Source: Acidithiobacillus sp. (lineage in GTDB: Bacteria; Pseudomonadota; Gammaproteobacteria; Acidithiobacillales; Acidithiobacillaceae). From it: a stretch of DNA of 33,539 bases. The notes beneath the pieces were generated by a model. It ran no database searches and was not told the origin of the DNA. It worked only from the letters and a program-made list of their open reading frames with translations. Below are positions 24,209-33,489 of the stretch, piece after piece. The stretch spans positions 1 through 33,539 of the forward strand of contig NZ_JAGDVS010000086.1 of assembly GCF_023255755.1 (NCBI RefSeq), written 5' to 3'. The first letter of the stretch is position 1. The number at the start of each line of letters is the position of its first letter. Made by a program: the position numbers and the translations under genes.

Positions 24209-25234
24209 ATGCCGCATATAGCGGTGGACGCCATGAGCGGAGACAGTGGCCCCTCGACGGTAATCCCTGCCATCAAGGATCTGCTGCAAAATTATCCCGA
24301 TGTCACTTTTCATCTGGTCGGGGACAGTCATATCCTGAAAAGTGAATTGCAACGCATGCACCTTCAGGATTCGGAGCAGGTGAAAATCCACCATGCCAGT
24401 CAGGTGATAGGTATGGATGAGGCACCTTCCCAGGCATTGCGGGGTAAACGCGATTCATCCATGCACATAGCCATTGCCCTGGTTCGCGACGGGCATGCCG
24501 ATGCAGTGGTCAGTGCGGGTAACACTGGTGCCTTGATGGCTATGGGTAAAGTATTTTTGCGGACTATTCCGGGTATTGATCGTCCGGCGATTGCCGCCTT
24601 CCTGCCTACTACCACAGGACGGTTTTTGGCCCTGGATTTAGGTGCCAATGTGGATTGTCACCCTGAACATCTGCTTCAGTTCGCGGTCATGGGCTCGATT
24701 CTCGCCGAACGGGTGATGGGTGTGGCCAAACCACGTGTCGGCCTGCTCAATATCGGGTCCGAAGAAATCAAGGGTAATGAGCAGGTCAAGGAAGCTTCTT
24801 TGCTGCTGCGTGCGGCACGACTCAACTTCATTGGTAATGTCGAAGGTTCGGACATTTATCGCGGCGTTGCAGATGTGGTCGTTTGTGATGGTTTTGTGGG
24901 GAATGTCGCGCTGAAAACTTCAGAAGGACTGGCCAGCATGATCAGTCACGAGTTGCGCGCCAGCTATACGCAAGGGATTTATGGAAAACTGGCTTATCTG
25001 GTCAATCGGCCCATCTTGCAGCGACTCAGAAAGCGTCTGGATTCCCGGCAGTATAACGGGGCGACCTTGCTGGGCCTGAATGGGATTGTCATTAAAAGTC
25101 ATGGTAATGCCGATCGCTACGCCTTTGCGCGGGCGGTGGAAGTCGGCATTGCCGAGGCCAAGCACCGGCTGACCCTGCATATTGCTGAAGTCATTCAGGA
25201 AAACCTCAACCCTGTGGTGCGAAACAGCGCGTGA
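24209..25234 (+). CDS. plsX: Phosphate acyltransferase PlsX
   Basis: Makes acyl-phosphate from acyl-ACP for phospholipid synthesis. The 341-residue protein starts [15 protein letters not shown] (family AVDAMGGD-like motif with Ser in place of the usual Gly), and has [20 protein letters not shown] and [11 protein letters not shown], all typical of PlsX. It ends with a GTGA overlap with fabH. Ribosome site is weak. Cytosolic, peripheral membrane. Confidence 0.96.
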   Translation: MPHIAVDAMSGDSGPSTVIPAIKDLLQNYPDVTFHLVGDSHILKSELQRMHLQDSEQVKIHHASQVIGMDEAPSQALRGKRDSSMHIAIALVRDGHADAVVSAGNTGALMAMGKVFLRTIPGIDRPAIAAFLPTTTGRFLALDLGANVDCHPEHLLQFAVMGSILAERVMGVAKPRVGLLNIGSEEIKGNEQVKEASLLLRAARLNFIGNVEGSDIYRGVADVVVCDGFVGNVALKTSEGLASMISHELRASYTQGIYGKLAYLVNRPILQRLRKRLDSRQYNGATLLGLNGIVIKSHGNADRYAFARAVEVGIAEAKHRLTLHIAEVIQENLNPVVRNSA

Positions 25235-26175
25235 ATCCCATTTATAGTCGTATTGCCGCTACTGGCGGATATCTGCCCGAGCGCGTCATGCATAATGCCG
25301 ATCTCGAACAGATGGTAGACACCAGTGATGCCTGGATTTTTGAGCGTACCGGTATTCGTTCGCGGCATATTGCTGCAGAAAACGAAAAAACCGTTGACAT
25401 GGCCGAGCACGCCGCCCGGCAAGCCTTACGGGATGCGGATATTCAGGCAGAAGACCTGGATCTCATACTGGTCGCGACTACCACGCCCGATCAGATTTTT
25501 CCCAGTACGGCCTGTCTGTTGCAAGCCCGACTGGGTAATCGCGGCGCGCCGGCCTTTGACCTGCAGGCAGTATGTACCGGTTTCATTTATGCTCTGGCTA
25601 CGGCTGATCAGTTTATTCGCAGTGGTACGGTAAAAACGGCCCTGGTAGTCGGGGTGGAAAGCATGTCCCGCATTGTCGACTGGACCGATCGTTCGACCTG
25701 CATTTTGTTTGGAGACGGAGCGGGCGCGGTGGTCTTACGTGCAGATTCGACACCCGGTATCATTTCTACGCATATTCATGCCGATGGAGCCTATGCCGAA
25801 TTGCTGCAGGTTCCGGAAGGCCGCGATCAATTGACCATGCAGGGTAATGCTGTTTTCCGTATGGCCGTGCGCACGCTGGGGGATATTGTTCAGGAAACTC
25901 TGGCAGAAAACCAAATGGGTGCAGAGGATATTGACTGGTTGGTACCCCATCAGGCCAACATCCGCATTATCCAGGCGACGGCCGATAAATTGAATATGCC
26001 CATGGATCGGGTAGTGACGACGGTGGAACATCATGGTAATACTTCTGCAGCATCGGTGCCTTTGGCACTGGATGATGCAGCCAGGCGGGGATGCTTCAAG
26101 GCCGGGCAAAATCTTCTGCTGGAAGCCTTCGGCGGTGGTTTTACCTGGGGTTCGGCGTTGTTGCGTTGGGCTTGA
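25231..26175 (+). CDS. fabH: 3-oxoacyl-[ACP] synthase III (KAS III)
   Basis: FabH condenses acetyl-CoA with malonyl-ACP to start fatty acid chains. The 314-residue protein has the triad Cys115 ([10 protein letters not shown]), His240 (PHQANIRI) and Asn270 (HHGNTSAAS). The start is GTG at 25231 overlapping the plsX stop. Length equals the family (E. coli 317). The gene is followed by fabD after 54 nt. Confidence 0.97.
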   Translation: MNPIYSRIAATGGYLPERVMHNADLEQMVDTSDAWIFERTGIRSRHIAAENEKTVDMAEHAARQALRDADIQAEDLDLILVATTTPDQIFPSTACLLQARLGNRGAPAFDLQAVCTGFIYALATADQFIRSGTVKTALVVGVESMSRIVDWTDRSTCILFGDGAGAVVLRADSTPGIISTHIHADGAYAELLQVPEGRDQLTMQGNAVFRMAVRTLGDIVQETLAENQMGAEDIDWLVPHQANIRIIQATADKLNMPMDRVVTTVEHHGNTSAASVPLALDDAARRGCFKAGQNLLLEAFGGGFTWGSALLRWA

Positions 26176-26229
26176 AGTGTATGTTGCCCACGGGCATCAA
26201 CTGACAGTTTGCTTTAGGAGGAGTTTCGA

Positions 26230-27165
26230 TTGCACGGCTCTATCGCCTTTGTGTTTCCCGGTCAGGGTTCCCAGTCTGTTCAAATGCTTGCCGATCTGGC
26301 TTCTACCCATCCTCTGGTCCAGGAGGTTTTTGCAGAAGCCTCTGACGTATTGGGAGAAGATCTCTGGGCTCTCAGTCAGAATGGTCCCGTCGAAAAACTC
26401 AACCAGACCCGCTGGACGCAGCCCCTGATGCTGGCTGCCGGATATGCGGTGTACCGGGTGTGGGAGGAAGAGGGCGGTGCTTATCCTGATTTTGTCGCCG
26501 GGCATTCCCTGGGTGAATATACGGCGCTGGTAGTCGCCGACGCGCTGGATTATGCCGATGCGGTTCGCCTGGTGGCCGAACGTGGTCGTTTGATGCAGGA
26601 AGCGGTACCGGAGGGGGCCGGTGCAATGGCTGCGGTCATTGGTCTGGCGGATGATGATCTCAAGCGGCTCTGTGCCCAGGAATCTCAGGATAATGTCCTC
26701 TCTGCCGCGAACTTTAACGCGCCCGGACAGGTCGTGGTGGCTGGCGAAACCGCCGCAGTGGAAAGACTGGTTGAAGCGGCCCGATCTGCCGGTGCCAAAC
26801 GGGTCGTTCTGTTGCCGGTCAGTGTCCCCAGTCACTGCAGTTTGATGACTGAAGCGGCTCAACAATTTGCCACAGTGCTGGAGTCGGTCACTTTCCGCGC
26901 CCCGAAGGCCATGCTGATCCACAATGCTGACGTGCTGAGTCATACCACGCCCGATAGTATTCGTGCCGTTCTGGCCAAGCAATTATACAGTCCGGTACGC
27001 TGGACCGAGACCATTCGTTATCTGGCGCGCCAGGGTGCCCTGACCTTTGTGGAAATGGGACCAGGACGGGTTTTATCCGGTCTTGGCAAGCGGATTGAAC
27101 CTTCTTTGACCATGCTGCATGTAGAAGATGGTAAAAGCCTCAAGGCTGCTCTGGAGCTGGTTTGA
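26230..27165 (+). CDS. fabD: Malonyl-CoA:ACP transacylase
   Basis: Loads malonyl onto acyl carrier protein. The 311-residue product begins with HGSIAFVFPGQGSQSVQM, contains the active-site GHSLGEY with Ser93 and the later VSVPSHCSLM with the catalytic His. The start is TTG at 26230, supported by a strong AGGAGGAG ribosome site 7 nt upstream and by the family N-terminus. The stop shares a base with the fabG ATG (TGATG). Confidence 0.97.
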   Translation: MHGSIAFVFPGQGSQSVQMLADLASTHPLVQEVFAEASDVLGEDLWALSQNGPVEKLNQTRWTQPLMLAAGYAVYRVWEEEGGAYPDFVAGHSLGEYTALVVADALDYADAVRLVAERGRLMQEAVPEGAGAMAAVIGLADDDLKRLCAQESQDNVLSAANFNAPGQVVVAGETAAVERLVEAARSAGAKRVVLLPVSVPSHCSLMTEAAQQFATVLESVTFRAPKAMLIHNADVLSHTTPDSIRAVLAKQLYSPVRWTETIRYLARQGALTFVEMGPGRVLSGLGKRIEPSLTMLHVEDGKSLKAALELV

Positions 27166-27914
27166 TGGGAAGCACACTGGAAAATCAGGTCGCGCTGGTT
27201 ACCGGAGGCCGTCGCGGTATTGGTCAGGAAGTAGCCCGGGTGCTCGGCAATGAAGGCGCCCTGGTCATTGCTACAGCAACCACCAGCAAGGGGGCTGAGG
27301 CCATTTCTGCAAATTTTCAGGCCAGCGGCATCCAAGGACACGGGGTTGTTCTGGATGTCACGGATGATGCGGCGATGGATGCCTGCCTGAAAAAAATTCA
27401 AAGTGAGCATGCCGCGCCCAGCATTCTGATTAACAATGCAGGAATCACTCGGGACCAGTTACTGTTGCGCATGAAAGATGAAGACTGGGATGCGGTGATG
27501 GCAACCAATTTGCGCGCCGTTTATCGCCTCAGCAAAATTTGTTTGCGCGATATGCTAAAGGCGCGTTTTGGCCGTATAATCAACATAACTTCGGTGGTGG
27601 GCAGCATGGGTAACGCCGGACAAAGTAATTATGCGGCGGCCAAAGCGGGCGTAGCAGGTTTTACGCGTGCCCTGGCCAGAGAAGTGGCTGGCCGTCAGGT
27701 GACGGTCAATTGTGTGGCTCCCGGCTTTATCAGCACCGATATGACCGAAGGTTTAAGTGAATCTCATAAGGAAGCGCTTTTACAGCAGATTCCAGCAGGT
27801 CGCCTGGGTAGTGTCGCCGATGTGGCGGGGGCCGTGGCTTATCTGGCCAGCCCGCAGGCCGGTTATATCACCGGACAAATTCTTCATGTCAATGGTGGCA
27901 TGTGGATGGGATAA
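27165..27914 (+). CDS. fabG: 3-oxoacyl-[ACP] reductase
   Basis: NADPH-dependent reductase of the elongation cycle. The 249-residue short-chain dehydrogenase has TGGRRGIG (cofactor loop), NNAGI, the catalytic Ser in ITSVVGSMGN and YAAAK. It ends HVNGGMWMG, the typical FabG end. The ATG at 27165 is preferred to the TTG one codon earlier. One-base overlap with fabD. An 84-nt gap with a hairpin separates it from acpP. Confidence 0.97.
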   Translation: MGSTLENQVALVTGGRRGIGQEVARVLGNEGALVIATATTSKGAEAISANFQASGIQGHGVVLDVTDDAAMDACLKKIQSEHAAPSILINNAGITRDQLLLRMKDEDWDAVMATNLRAVYRLSKICLRDMLKARFGRIINITSVVGSMGNAGQSNYAAAKAGVAGFTRALAREVAGRQVTVNCVAPGFISTDMTEGLSESHKEALLQQIPAGRLGSVADVAGAVAYLASPQAGYITGQILHVNGGMWMG

Positions 27915-27932
27915 GGTAACGTTGGCTTTACA

Positions 27933-27952
27933 GGACTGCACCCCTGTGGTCC
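27933..27952 (+). promoter_or_regulatory. Hairpin between fabG and acpP
   Basis: GGACTGCA-CCCC-TGTGGTCC can form an 8-bp stem with two G-U pairs and a 4-nt loop. No T run follows directly, though AAAAATTTTT occurs about 14 nt later. It could stabilise or separate the acpP message, or be chance. Confidence 0.35.
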
Positions 27953-27998
27953 AATCTCGCCGACAAAAATTTTTAACCAGCAAAGGAGTTTCTCCCAA

Positions 27999-28247
27999 AT
28001 GGAAAATGTGGCAGAACGAGTAAAGAAAGTAGTAGTCGAGCAGTTGGGCGTCAATGAAGATGAAGTGACCAATGAGGCTTCCTTTGTGGATGACCTGGGC
28101 GCCGATTCTTTGGACACCGTGGAACTGGTCATGGCCCTCGAAGAAGAATTCGACTGTGAAATTCCTGATGAAGAAGCTGAAAAAATTGCTACCGTGCAGC
28201 AGGCTATTGATTATGTATCCTCTCACATGCCCGCCAAGGATGCCTGA
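27999..28247 (+). CDS. acpP: Acyl carrier protein
   Basis: An 82-residue acidic carrier protein with the modification site Ser37 in [11 protein letters not shown]; the serine receives phosphopantetheine from AcpS (acpS lies upstream in this window). Helical pattern and length are normal. An AAAGGAG ribosome site lies 11 nt before the ATG. It sits between fabG and fabF as in E. coli. Confidence 0.98.
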   Translation: MENVAERVKKVVVEQLGVNEDEVTNEASFVDDLGADSLDTVELVMALEEEFDCEIPDEEAEKIATVQQAIDYVSSHMPAKDA

Positions 28248-28285
28248 GACATCGTCTATTTCAGGAACATGAGGAGAACCGACCG

Positions 28286-29527
28286 TTGAAAAGACGCGTT
28301 GTCATTACAGGGCTGGGTATAGTTTCCCCTGTGGGGATCGGTATATCTGCGGCTTGGGATGCCATTGTGCAGGGACGTAGTGGTATTGGTCGCGTCACAC
28401 GTTTTGATCCTGCCCCTTATAGTTCGCAAATCGCCGGAGAAGTGCGCGGTTTTGATGTCACCCAATACATTCCCAGCAAAGATGCCAAAAAAATGGATTT
28501 GTTCATTCATTACGGCATTGTGGCAGCGATGGAAGCCATTGCAGATTCCGGCCTGAAAATCAGTCCGGATATTGCTGAACGGGTAGGTGTTTCGATTGGC
28601 AGCGGCATTGGTGGCTTGCCTGGTATTGAGTCCGAACACCAAATTGTTACGGATAGCGGCCCCAGACGTATTTCACCGTTTTTCATCCCGCGTTGTATTG
28701 TGAACATGGTCGCGGGACATATTTCCATTATGTATGGTGCCAAAGGCCCGAATATTGCCATGGCTACGGCCTGCTCCACGGGTACCCATTCCATCGGTGA
28801 TGCCGCTCGGCTCATCGAATATGGGGACGCGGACGTCATGATCGCCGGCGGTGCCGAAGCCGCCATCAGCCCACTGGGCTTGGGTGGTTTTTCAGCATCT
28901 CGCGCTCTTTCGACCCGCAATGATGAGCCCGAAAAGGCGAGTCGGCCCTGGGATAAGGATCGTGATGGTTTTATCTTAGGTGAAGGTGCCGGTATCTTGG
29001 TCCTTGAAGAATATGAGTTTGCCATGCGGCGTGGTGCCCGTATTTATGGGGAGCTGGCTGGCTATGGTATGAGTTCCGACGCCTATCACATGACCCAGCC
29101 CGCAGCTGGCGGGGAGGGGGCAGCCCGGTGTATGCGTGTCGCACTGCATAATGCCGGTTTCCAGCCGGAACAGGTGGGTTATATCAATGCCCACGGCACT
29201 TCCACCCCTTTGGGCGATCGTGCCGAGACGGAAGCTGTGCATGCCGTATTTGGAGAGCATGCGCGATCTTTAGCCATGAGTTCCACCAAATCCATGACTG
29301 GTCATTTGCTGGGTGCAGCGGGGGGAGTAGAAGCCGTATTTACCACGCTTGCCCTGTATCATGGCATATTGCCGCCGACCATCAATCTGGATACAGCCGA
29401 TGAAGACTGCGATCTGGACTACGTCCCCTTGCAAGCCCGCCAGCAAAGCGTAGATGTCGCTTTGAGCAATTCTTTCGGTTTTGGTGGTACCAACAGCACT
29501 CTCGTATTTCGCCGCCATAGCGACTAA
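28286..29527 (+). CDS. fabF: 3-oxoacyl-[ACP] synthase II (KAS II)
   Basis: Elongating condensing enzyme. The 413-residue protein has Cys163 ([12 protein letters not shown]), His303 ([11 protein letters not shown]) and His340 ([10 protein letters not shown]), the full Cys-His-His triad. It starts at TTG 28286 ([16 protein letters not shown] follows) behind a GAGGAG ribosome site. Length matches E. coli FabF (413). It follows acpP after 38 nt. Confidence 0.98.
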   Translation: MKRRVVITGLGIVSPVGIGISAAWDAIVQGRSGIGRVTRFDPAPYSSQIAGEVRGFDVTQYIPSKDAKKMDLFIHYGIVAAMEAIADSGLKISPDIAERVGVSIGSGIGGLPGIESEHQIVTDSGPRRISPFFIPRCIVNMVAGHISIMYGAKGPNIAMATACSTGTHSIGDAARLIEYGDADVMIAGGAEAAISPLGLGGFSASRALSTRNDEPEKASRPWDKDRDGFILGEGAGILVLEEYEFAMRRGARIYGELAGYGMSSDAYHMTQPAAGGEGAARCMRVALHNAGFQPEQVGYINAHGTSTPLGDRAETEAVHAVFGEHARSLAMSSTKSMTGHLLGAAGGVEAVFTTLALYHGILPPTINLDTADEDCDLDYVPLQARQQSVDVALSNSFGFGGTNSTLVFRRHSD

Positions 29528-29535
29528 TCCGTTCA

Positions 29536-30387
29536 GTGCGCGTGCAGGCCGTGATGATGAATGGGGTCCCGCAACAATCGGGAGCCTGTCCGGCTGCTAT
29601 TGATCGCGCTTTTCATTATGGGGATGGTCTGTTTGAGACCATCCCCATCATTCAGGGTAAACCCCTGTTCTGGGATGAGCATCTCCAACGCCTTCAGGCA
29701 GGCGCGCAATTATTGCAGATGAATCTACCCGGCTCATTGCCGTGGCTTGAAGATTTTCAGCGCTTGCAAGCGCATGTTTCTTTACCCGATCGCTACGTTC
29801 TCAAATTGATTTTAAGTCGTGGTCCGGGAGGGGGTTATGGTATTCCCCGCAATGTCTCCGTCGCCCGTTATCTGTTTGCTTCGGACTGGCCCGAGCGTAG
29901 TGCAGCTTATTGGCATCCGGGGATTCTCGCAGATATTTGCTCGGTTCCCCTGTTGACCGGAGCCCCTTATCTGACAGCGAAAACCCTGAATCGTCTGAAT
30001 CAGGTCATGGCCCGTAATGCCTTGCCGCAGGAATACGCCGAGGGCATCGTCCTCGATCAACAAGGCTTTTTGCGCGAAGGGATTATGTCCAATTTATTTT
30101 GGGTTACTGCTGGCATGGTCTATACACCCTCACTGGAGGAGGGTGGTATTGCCGGAATCCAGCGTCAGGCAATTTTGAATTGGCTGCAGACATCGGATAT
30201 TCCCTGCCAAATCGGGGATTATCGGGCAGAAAACCTGATCGAGGCCGAGGAAATTTTTTTCAGTAACAGTCTGATTGGTATCTGGCCGGTCAGGCGTTTT
30301 CAGGATCGTAACCTGGAGGGTAGCCAGGGTAAAATCAGTGCCAAAATACTGCAATGGCAGGCAACACTCGGGCTGGGTCCAACCTGA
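29536..30387 (+). CDS. pabC: Aminodeoxychorismate lyase (class IV aminotransferase fold)
   Basis: Converts aminodeoxychorismate to p-aminobenzoate for folate, with PLP. The product of up to 283 residues shows DRAFHYGDGLFETI, the PLP lysine Lys149 in TAKTLNRLNQV, and EGIVLDQQGFLREGIMSNLFW. The start is uncertain: GTG 29536, GTG 29542 or ATG 29554, none with a strong ribosome site. Context fabF-pabC-mltG-tmk-holB is the E. coli order, which favours PabC over D-amino-acid or branched-chain aminotransferases of the same fold. The stop overlaps mltG by one base. Confidence 0.9.
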   Translation: MRVQAVMMNGVPQQSGACPAAIDRAFHYGDGLFETIPIIQGKPLFWDEHLQRLQAGAQLLQMNLPGSLPWLEDFQRLQAHVSLPDRYVLKLILSRGPGGGYGIPRNVSVARYLFASDWPERSAAYWHPGILADICSVPLLTGAPYLTAKTLNRLNQVMARNALPQEYAEGIVLDQQGFLREGIMSNLFWVTAGMVYTPSLEEGGIAGIQRQAILNWLQTSDIPCQIGDYRAENLIEAEEIFFSNSLIGIWPVRRFQDRNLEGSQGKISAKILQWQATLGLGPT

Positions 30388-31394
30388 TGCGGCGCATAAT
30401 CCTGACTTTGCTGCTGGTTATTATTCTCGCTCCGCTGGGCTATTACGGTGTGACCATGTACTTGCCGCAATCTTTTCCCAAGCCGGGAAAGCAGGTCCCT
30501 ATCCGGCTCGGTAGTGGCACATTGGAAAGTATTCAGATTTTGCACAAGGCGGGTGTTCTGCCTTATCCGCAGATGTTTCGTATGGCCTGGATATTGGCCG
30601 GTCGTCCAGTGCTGCAGGCGGGTCTATATGATTTTCAGGGTCATGTTTCGCAGGAGAATATTCTGCAACGTCTGATACATGGGCAATCCCGGCCACTCAA
30701 TGTGGTCATTATCCCCGGTTGGAATTTGTCGCTGATTCTTCAGGAGTTGCGTTTAAAGTCTCCCTATGTGAACCTGCATGGACTTCCGACGGGCGATCAG
30801 GCCGCGCAACAACTGGCTGCCGCAGGAATCGGCGCCCAGGACAGTGCCGAAGGTTGGCTTTTCCCCGACAGTTATCGCTATGTTCCCGGGACTTCAGCCC
30901 TGAGTATCCTGAAGCGCGCCTATCAACGAATGGATAAGAATTTACAGCATTTATGGTCGCAACGCGCTCCGGGATTACCCTTGAAAAACCCCTACCAGGC
31001 GCTCATTCTGGCTTCTGTGGTGCAAAAGGAAGGAGCGCCTCCCGCACAACAGGCGCATATTGCGGCTGTGTTTTTGAATCGATTACGCCAGGGAATGCCA
31101 CTGCAGTCAGATCCGACGGTAATTTATGCGCTGGGTAAGCACTATCAGGGGCATTTGACGCCGCAGGAAATGCACGTGTCTAGTGCGTATAATACTTATC
31201 TGCATGTAGGGCTCCCGCCAACGCCTATTGCCATGCCCGGCTTAAGTAGTTTACAGGCAGTATTGCATCCGAGTGACAGCCACGACCTGTATTTTATTGC
31301 TCAGGGGAATGCCTACCATTATTCGACCAGCTACAATCAACATATCGAGCAGATAAAACGCTATCTGCAACCCACAGCGAGGACGTTTTCATGA
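30387..31394 (+). CDS. mltG: Endolytic murein transglycosylase MltG
   Basis: Cuts nascent glycan strands and is thought to end peptidoglycan polymerisation. From the ATG at 30387 (TGATG with the pabC stop) the 335-residue protein has an N-terminal membrane anchor (about 3-20), a LysM-like region, and the YceG domain with catalytic Glu215 in ASVVQKEG, then FLNRLRQGMPLQSDPTVIYALG and a SAYNTYLHVGLPPTPI segment. All are family motifs. A longer frame upstream lies inside pabC and is not needed. The stop overlaps tmk as ATGA. Confidence 0.95.
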   Translation: MRRIILTLLLVIILAPLGYYGVTMYLPQSFPKPGKQVPIRLGSGTLESIQILHKAGVLPYPQMFRMAWILAGRPVLQAGLYDFQGHVSQENILQRLIHGQSRPLNVVIIPGWNLSLILQELRLKSPYVNLHGLPTGDQAAQQLAAAGIGAQDSAEGWLFPDSYRYVPGTSALSILKRAYQRMDKNLQHLWSQRAPGLPLKNPYQALILASVVQKEGAPPAQQAHIAAVFLNRLRQGMPLQSDPTVIYALGKHYQGHLTPQEMHVSSAYNTYLHVGLPPTPIAMPGLSSLQAVLHPSDSHDLYFIAQGNAYHYSTSYNQHIEQIKRYLQPTARTFS

Positions 31395-32041
31395 CAGCCC
31401 AGGAATCCACTATCACACCGGGAATGTTCATCACCCTGGAAGGTATTGAAGGCGCTGGCAAAAGCTCTGCCATACCAGTACTGGCGGCTTTTTGTGAAGC
31501 TCAGGGATTGAGCGTGGAGCGTACGCGCGAGCCGGGTGGTGGTCATTTGGGTGAAGCCTTGCGCAGCATATTTTTGAATCCGGAATTGGCCCTGGATGTG
31601 GAAGCGGAGTTACTTCTGCTTTATGCAGGGCGACGCGACCATTGGTTGAACCGGATTCAGCCGGCGCTGACGGACGGTAAGATCGTCCTTTGCGACCGTT
31701 ATGAAGATTCCACTTATGCTTATCAGAGTGGGGGCAGGGGATTTCCTCAAGAGCGTATTGCCGAACTGGCGCGCTGGGCTGGCATTACCCGGGCACCGGA
31801 TTTGACTTTCTGGTTTGATGTTAGCCCGGAACTCGGCGCCGCCCGTATTCGTGCCCGGCGGCCAGATCGTCTGGAACGGGAACAGACCCCATTTTTTACC
31901 AAAGCGCGGGCCGTGTTTGCCCAACGTCGGGCGGCCGAACCCCAGCGGATCATCCGCATTGATGCCTCAGCCCCCATGGATCAGGTGCATGCCGCGCTGG
32001 AGCAGGCCCTGGCTCCCCGTTTGCGTAAGCATTTTTCATGA
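31391..32041 (+). CDS. tmk: Thymidylate kinase
   Basis: Phosphorylates dTMP to dTDP. The 216-residue protein has the P-loop LEGIEGAGKSS, the TREPGG motif, DRYEDSTYAYQ and the LID region with ARIRARRPDRLE. Both ends overlap their neighbours as ATGA (mltG, holB), implying coupled translation. Length is normal (E. coli 213). Confidence 0.96.
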   Translation: MTAQESTITPGMFITLEGIEGAGKSSAIPVLAAFCEAQGLSVERTREPGGGHLGEALRSIFLNPELALDVEAELLLLYAGRRDHWLNRIQPALTDGKIVLCDRYEDSTYAYQSGGRGFPQERIAELARWAGITRAPDLTFWFDVSPELGAARIRARRPDRLEREQTPFFTKARAVFAQRRAAEPQRIIRIDASAPMDQVHAALEQALAPRLRKHFS

Positions 32042-33039
32042 AAACTTTTCAGCCAGATCCCCAATCCTGGCAACCCATCCAGGCCTTATTGGCCTCCGGA
32101 TTACCGCAGGCCATGCTGGCAGTCGGTGATTCCGGTTCTCTGCTGCGTCTGCATCTCGATGCGCTGCAGGCCGCCACGTTGTGTTTCAAGCCGACTGACG
32201 AAGGGTTTGCCTGTGAACAATGCCGTTCGTGCAAACTGCTGGCGGAAGGCTCCCATCCGGATTTATGGGTAGCAGCCCCTGAGCCGGGTAAGCAGATAGC
32301 CATTGATACCTTGCGTCAGGCCATGGAATGGATTCAGTACACGCCGCAGGTCAGCAACTCGCGCTGGTTGCGCATCGATAATGCCGAAGCCATGACGGTG
32401 GCAGCCGCCAACGCCATTCTAAAGACCCTGGAAGAACCCCCCACCCGTGCGCACGTTGTTTTGCATAGTGAACAGGCTTCCCGTCTATTGCCTACCATTC
32501 GCTCCCGCCTGCAGCGCATTCCCCTGCCGGAAATGCAGATGGTGCAGTCCATGCACTGGCTGCAACAGCAGGGTGTGGATGCAGAAAATAGCGGCGCTTT
32601 GCTCCGTCAATTAGGCAATCGGCCCTTGCGCGCCCTGGAGCTTTGGGAGGCCGGTTGGCTGGAGCAGCGCCAGCAATGGCTGCGTAGTTTGCTGGATTTA
32701 TCTGGGCAGGGGGTCGTGGCGGCCCTGAAACTTGCGGAGCAATGGAGCAAAAGTTCGGATCTATTTCTGATCCGGGAGATGGTACTGAATGTCCTCGCCG
32801 ATTTTATGCGTTTGCGACAGGGGCTGCTGGACAGAATCGCTGACCTGGACTATCTAGAAGAGTTGCGACTGAAAGCTCCGGATATTTCGGCGGAAGCGCT
32901 GCAGTCCAACCTGGATGGCTGGTTGCAACTGCCATTGACCCTGTCCCAAAACAGTAACGGGATGATGGTCATGGAAAAGTTGCTTTTGGACTGGCTGAAA
33001 TTGTGGCCAAGGAGGAAAACCCATGGAATTCAAAACTGA
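32038..33039 (+). CDS. holB: DNA polymerase III subunit delta'
   Basis: Part of the clamp loader. The 333-residue protein has the zinc cluster with CEQCRSC, and the AAA+ sensor region ANAILKTLEEPP with SRLLPTIRSRLQRI. The Walker A lysine motif is absent, as expected for delta' (the N-terminal region reads AVGDSGSLLRL). ATGA overlap with tmk. The end overlaps pilZ by 17 nt. Confidence 0.94.
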   Translation: MKTFQPDPQSWQPIQALLASGLPQAMLAVGDSGSLLRLHLDALQAATLCFKPTDEGFACEQCRSCKLLAEGSHPDLWVAAPEPGKQIAIDTLRQAMEWIQYTPQVSNSRWLRIDNAEAMTVAAANAILKTLEEPPTRAHVVLHSEQASRLLPTIRSRLQRIPLPEMQMVQSMHWLQQQGVDAENSGALLRQLGNRPLRALELWEAGWLEQRQQWLRSLLDLSGQGVVAALKLAEQWSKSSDLFLIREMVLNVLADFMRLRQGLLDRIADLDYLEELRLKAPDISAEALQSNLDGWLQLPLTLSQNSNGMMVMEKLLLDWLKLWPRRKTHGIQN

Positions 33040-33385
33040 ACCCAAACCGGGAGGCGCGGCTACCGCGTTGTCTGTAGTATTGCGTGATCCCCAGGCCGTA
33101 CAGCGTTGCTTTATGTCTGCCATCAAGGGCGGCGGATTACTGGTGGAAACACCTAATCTTCTTCCCATGGGTACTGAAGTGCTGCTGATGATTACCCTGC
33201 CCGACAGCCAACCCCGCGCCCCGGTGATGGGTAAGGTTATCTGGGTCACCCCTGTGGAAAACCGCGATGGTCGGCCACCGGCCATCGGCGTCCAGTTTCA
33301 GAATGATCGCTCAGGGGTGCTCACGCGCATTCAGAATGCCCTGTCTGGATTGCCCACCCATGGTGATGCAGTGCTGAGTTTTTGA
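33023..33385 (+). CDS. pilZ: Type IV pilus assembly protein, PilZ domain
   Basis: A 120-residue PilZ-domain protein after holB, the position of the founding pilZ of Pseudomonas, which is needed for type IV pilus assembly. The ATG has a very strong AAGGAGG ribosome site 7-8 nt upstream. The RxxxR and [D/N]xSxxG residues that bind cyclic di-GMP are not seen; the corresponding segment reads SAIKGGGLLVET. This fits the founding PilZ, which does not bind the nucleotide. Pilus genes are not in this window. No terminator was found after it. Confidence 0.9.
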   Translation: MEFKTEPKPGGAATALSVVLRDPQAVQRCFMSAIKGGGLLVETPNLLPMGTEVLLMITLPDSQPRAPVMGKVIWVTPVENRDGRPPAIGVQFQNDRSGVLTRIQNALSGLPTHGDAVLSF

Positions 33386-33448
33386 CGGGATTTTCTTCAG
33401 CTTTTCAGTGTCAGGATTTGCAGTTGCGGGTACCAAGATTTCCGGTCA

Positions 33449-33478
33449 TTGCTCTTTGAGCAAGGTCTGGGTTACACT
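33449..33478 (+). promoter_or_regulatory. Candidate promoter of tRNA-Ser
   Basis: TTGCTC (33449-33454), 18-nt spacer and TACACT (33473-33478), about 12 nt before the tRNA. The -35 is the left arm of a perfect 6-bp hairpin TTGCTC-TTT-GAGCAA (33449-33463). Confidence 0.5.
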
Positions 33479-33489
33479 TCGCAGCCTCA

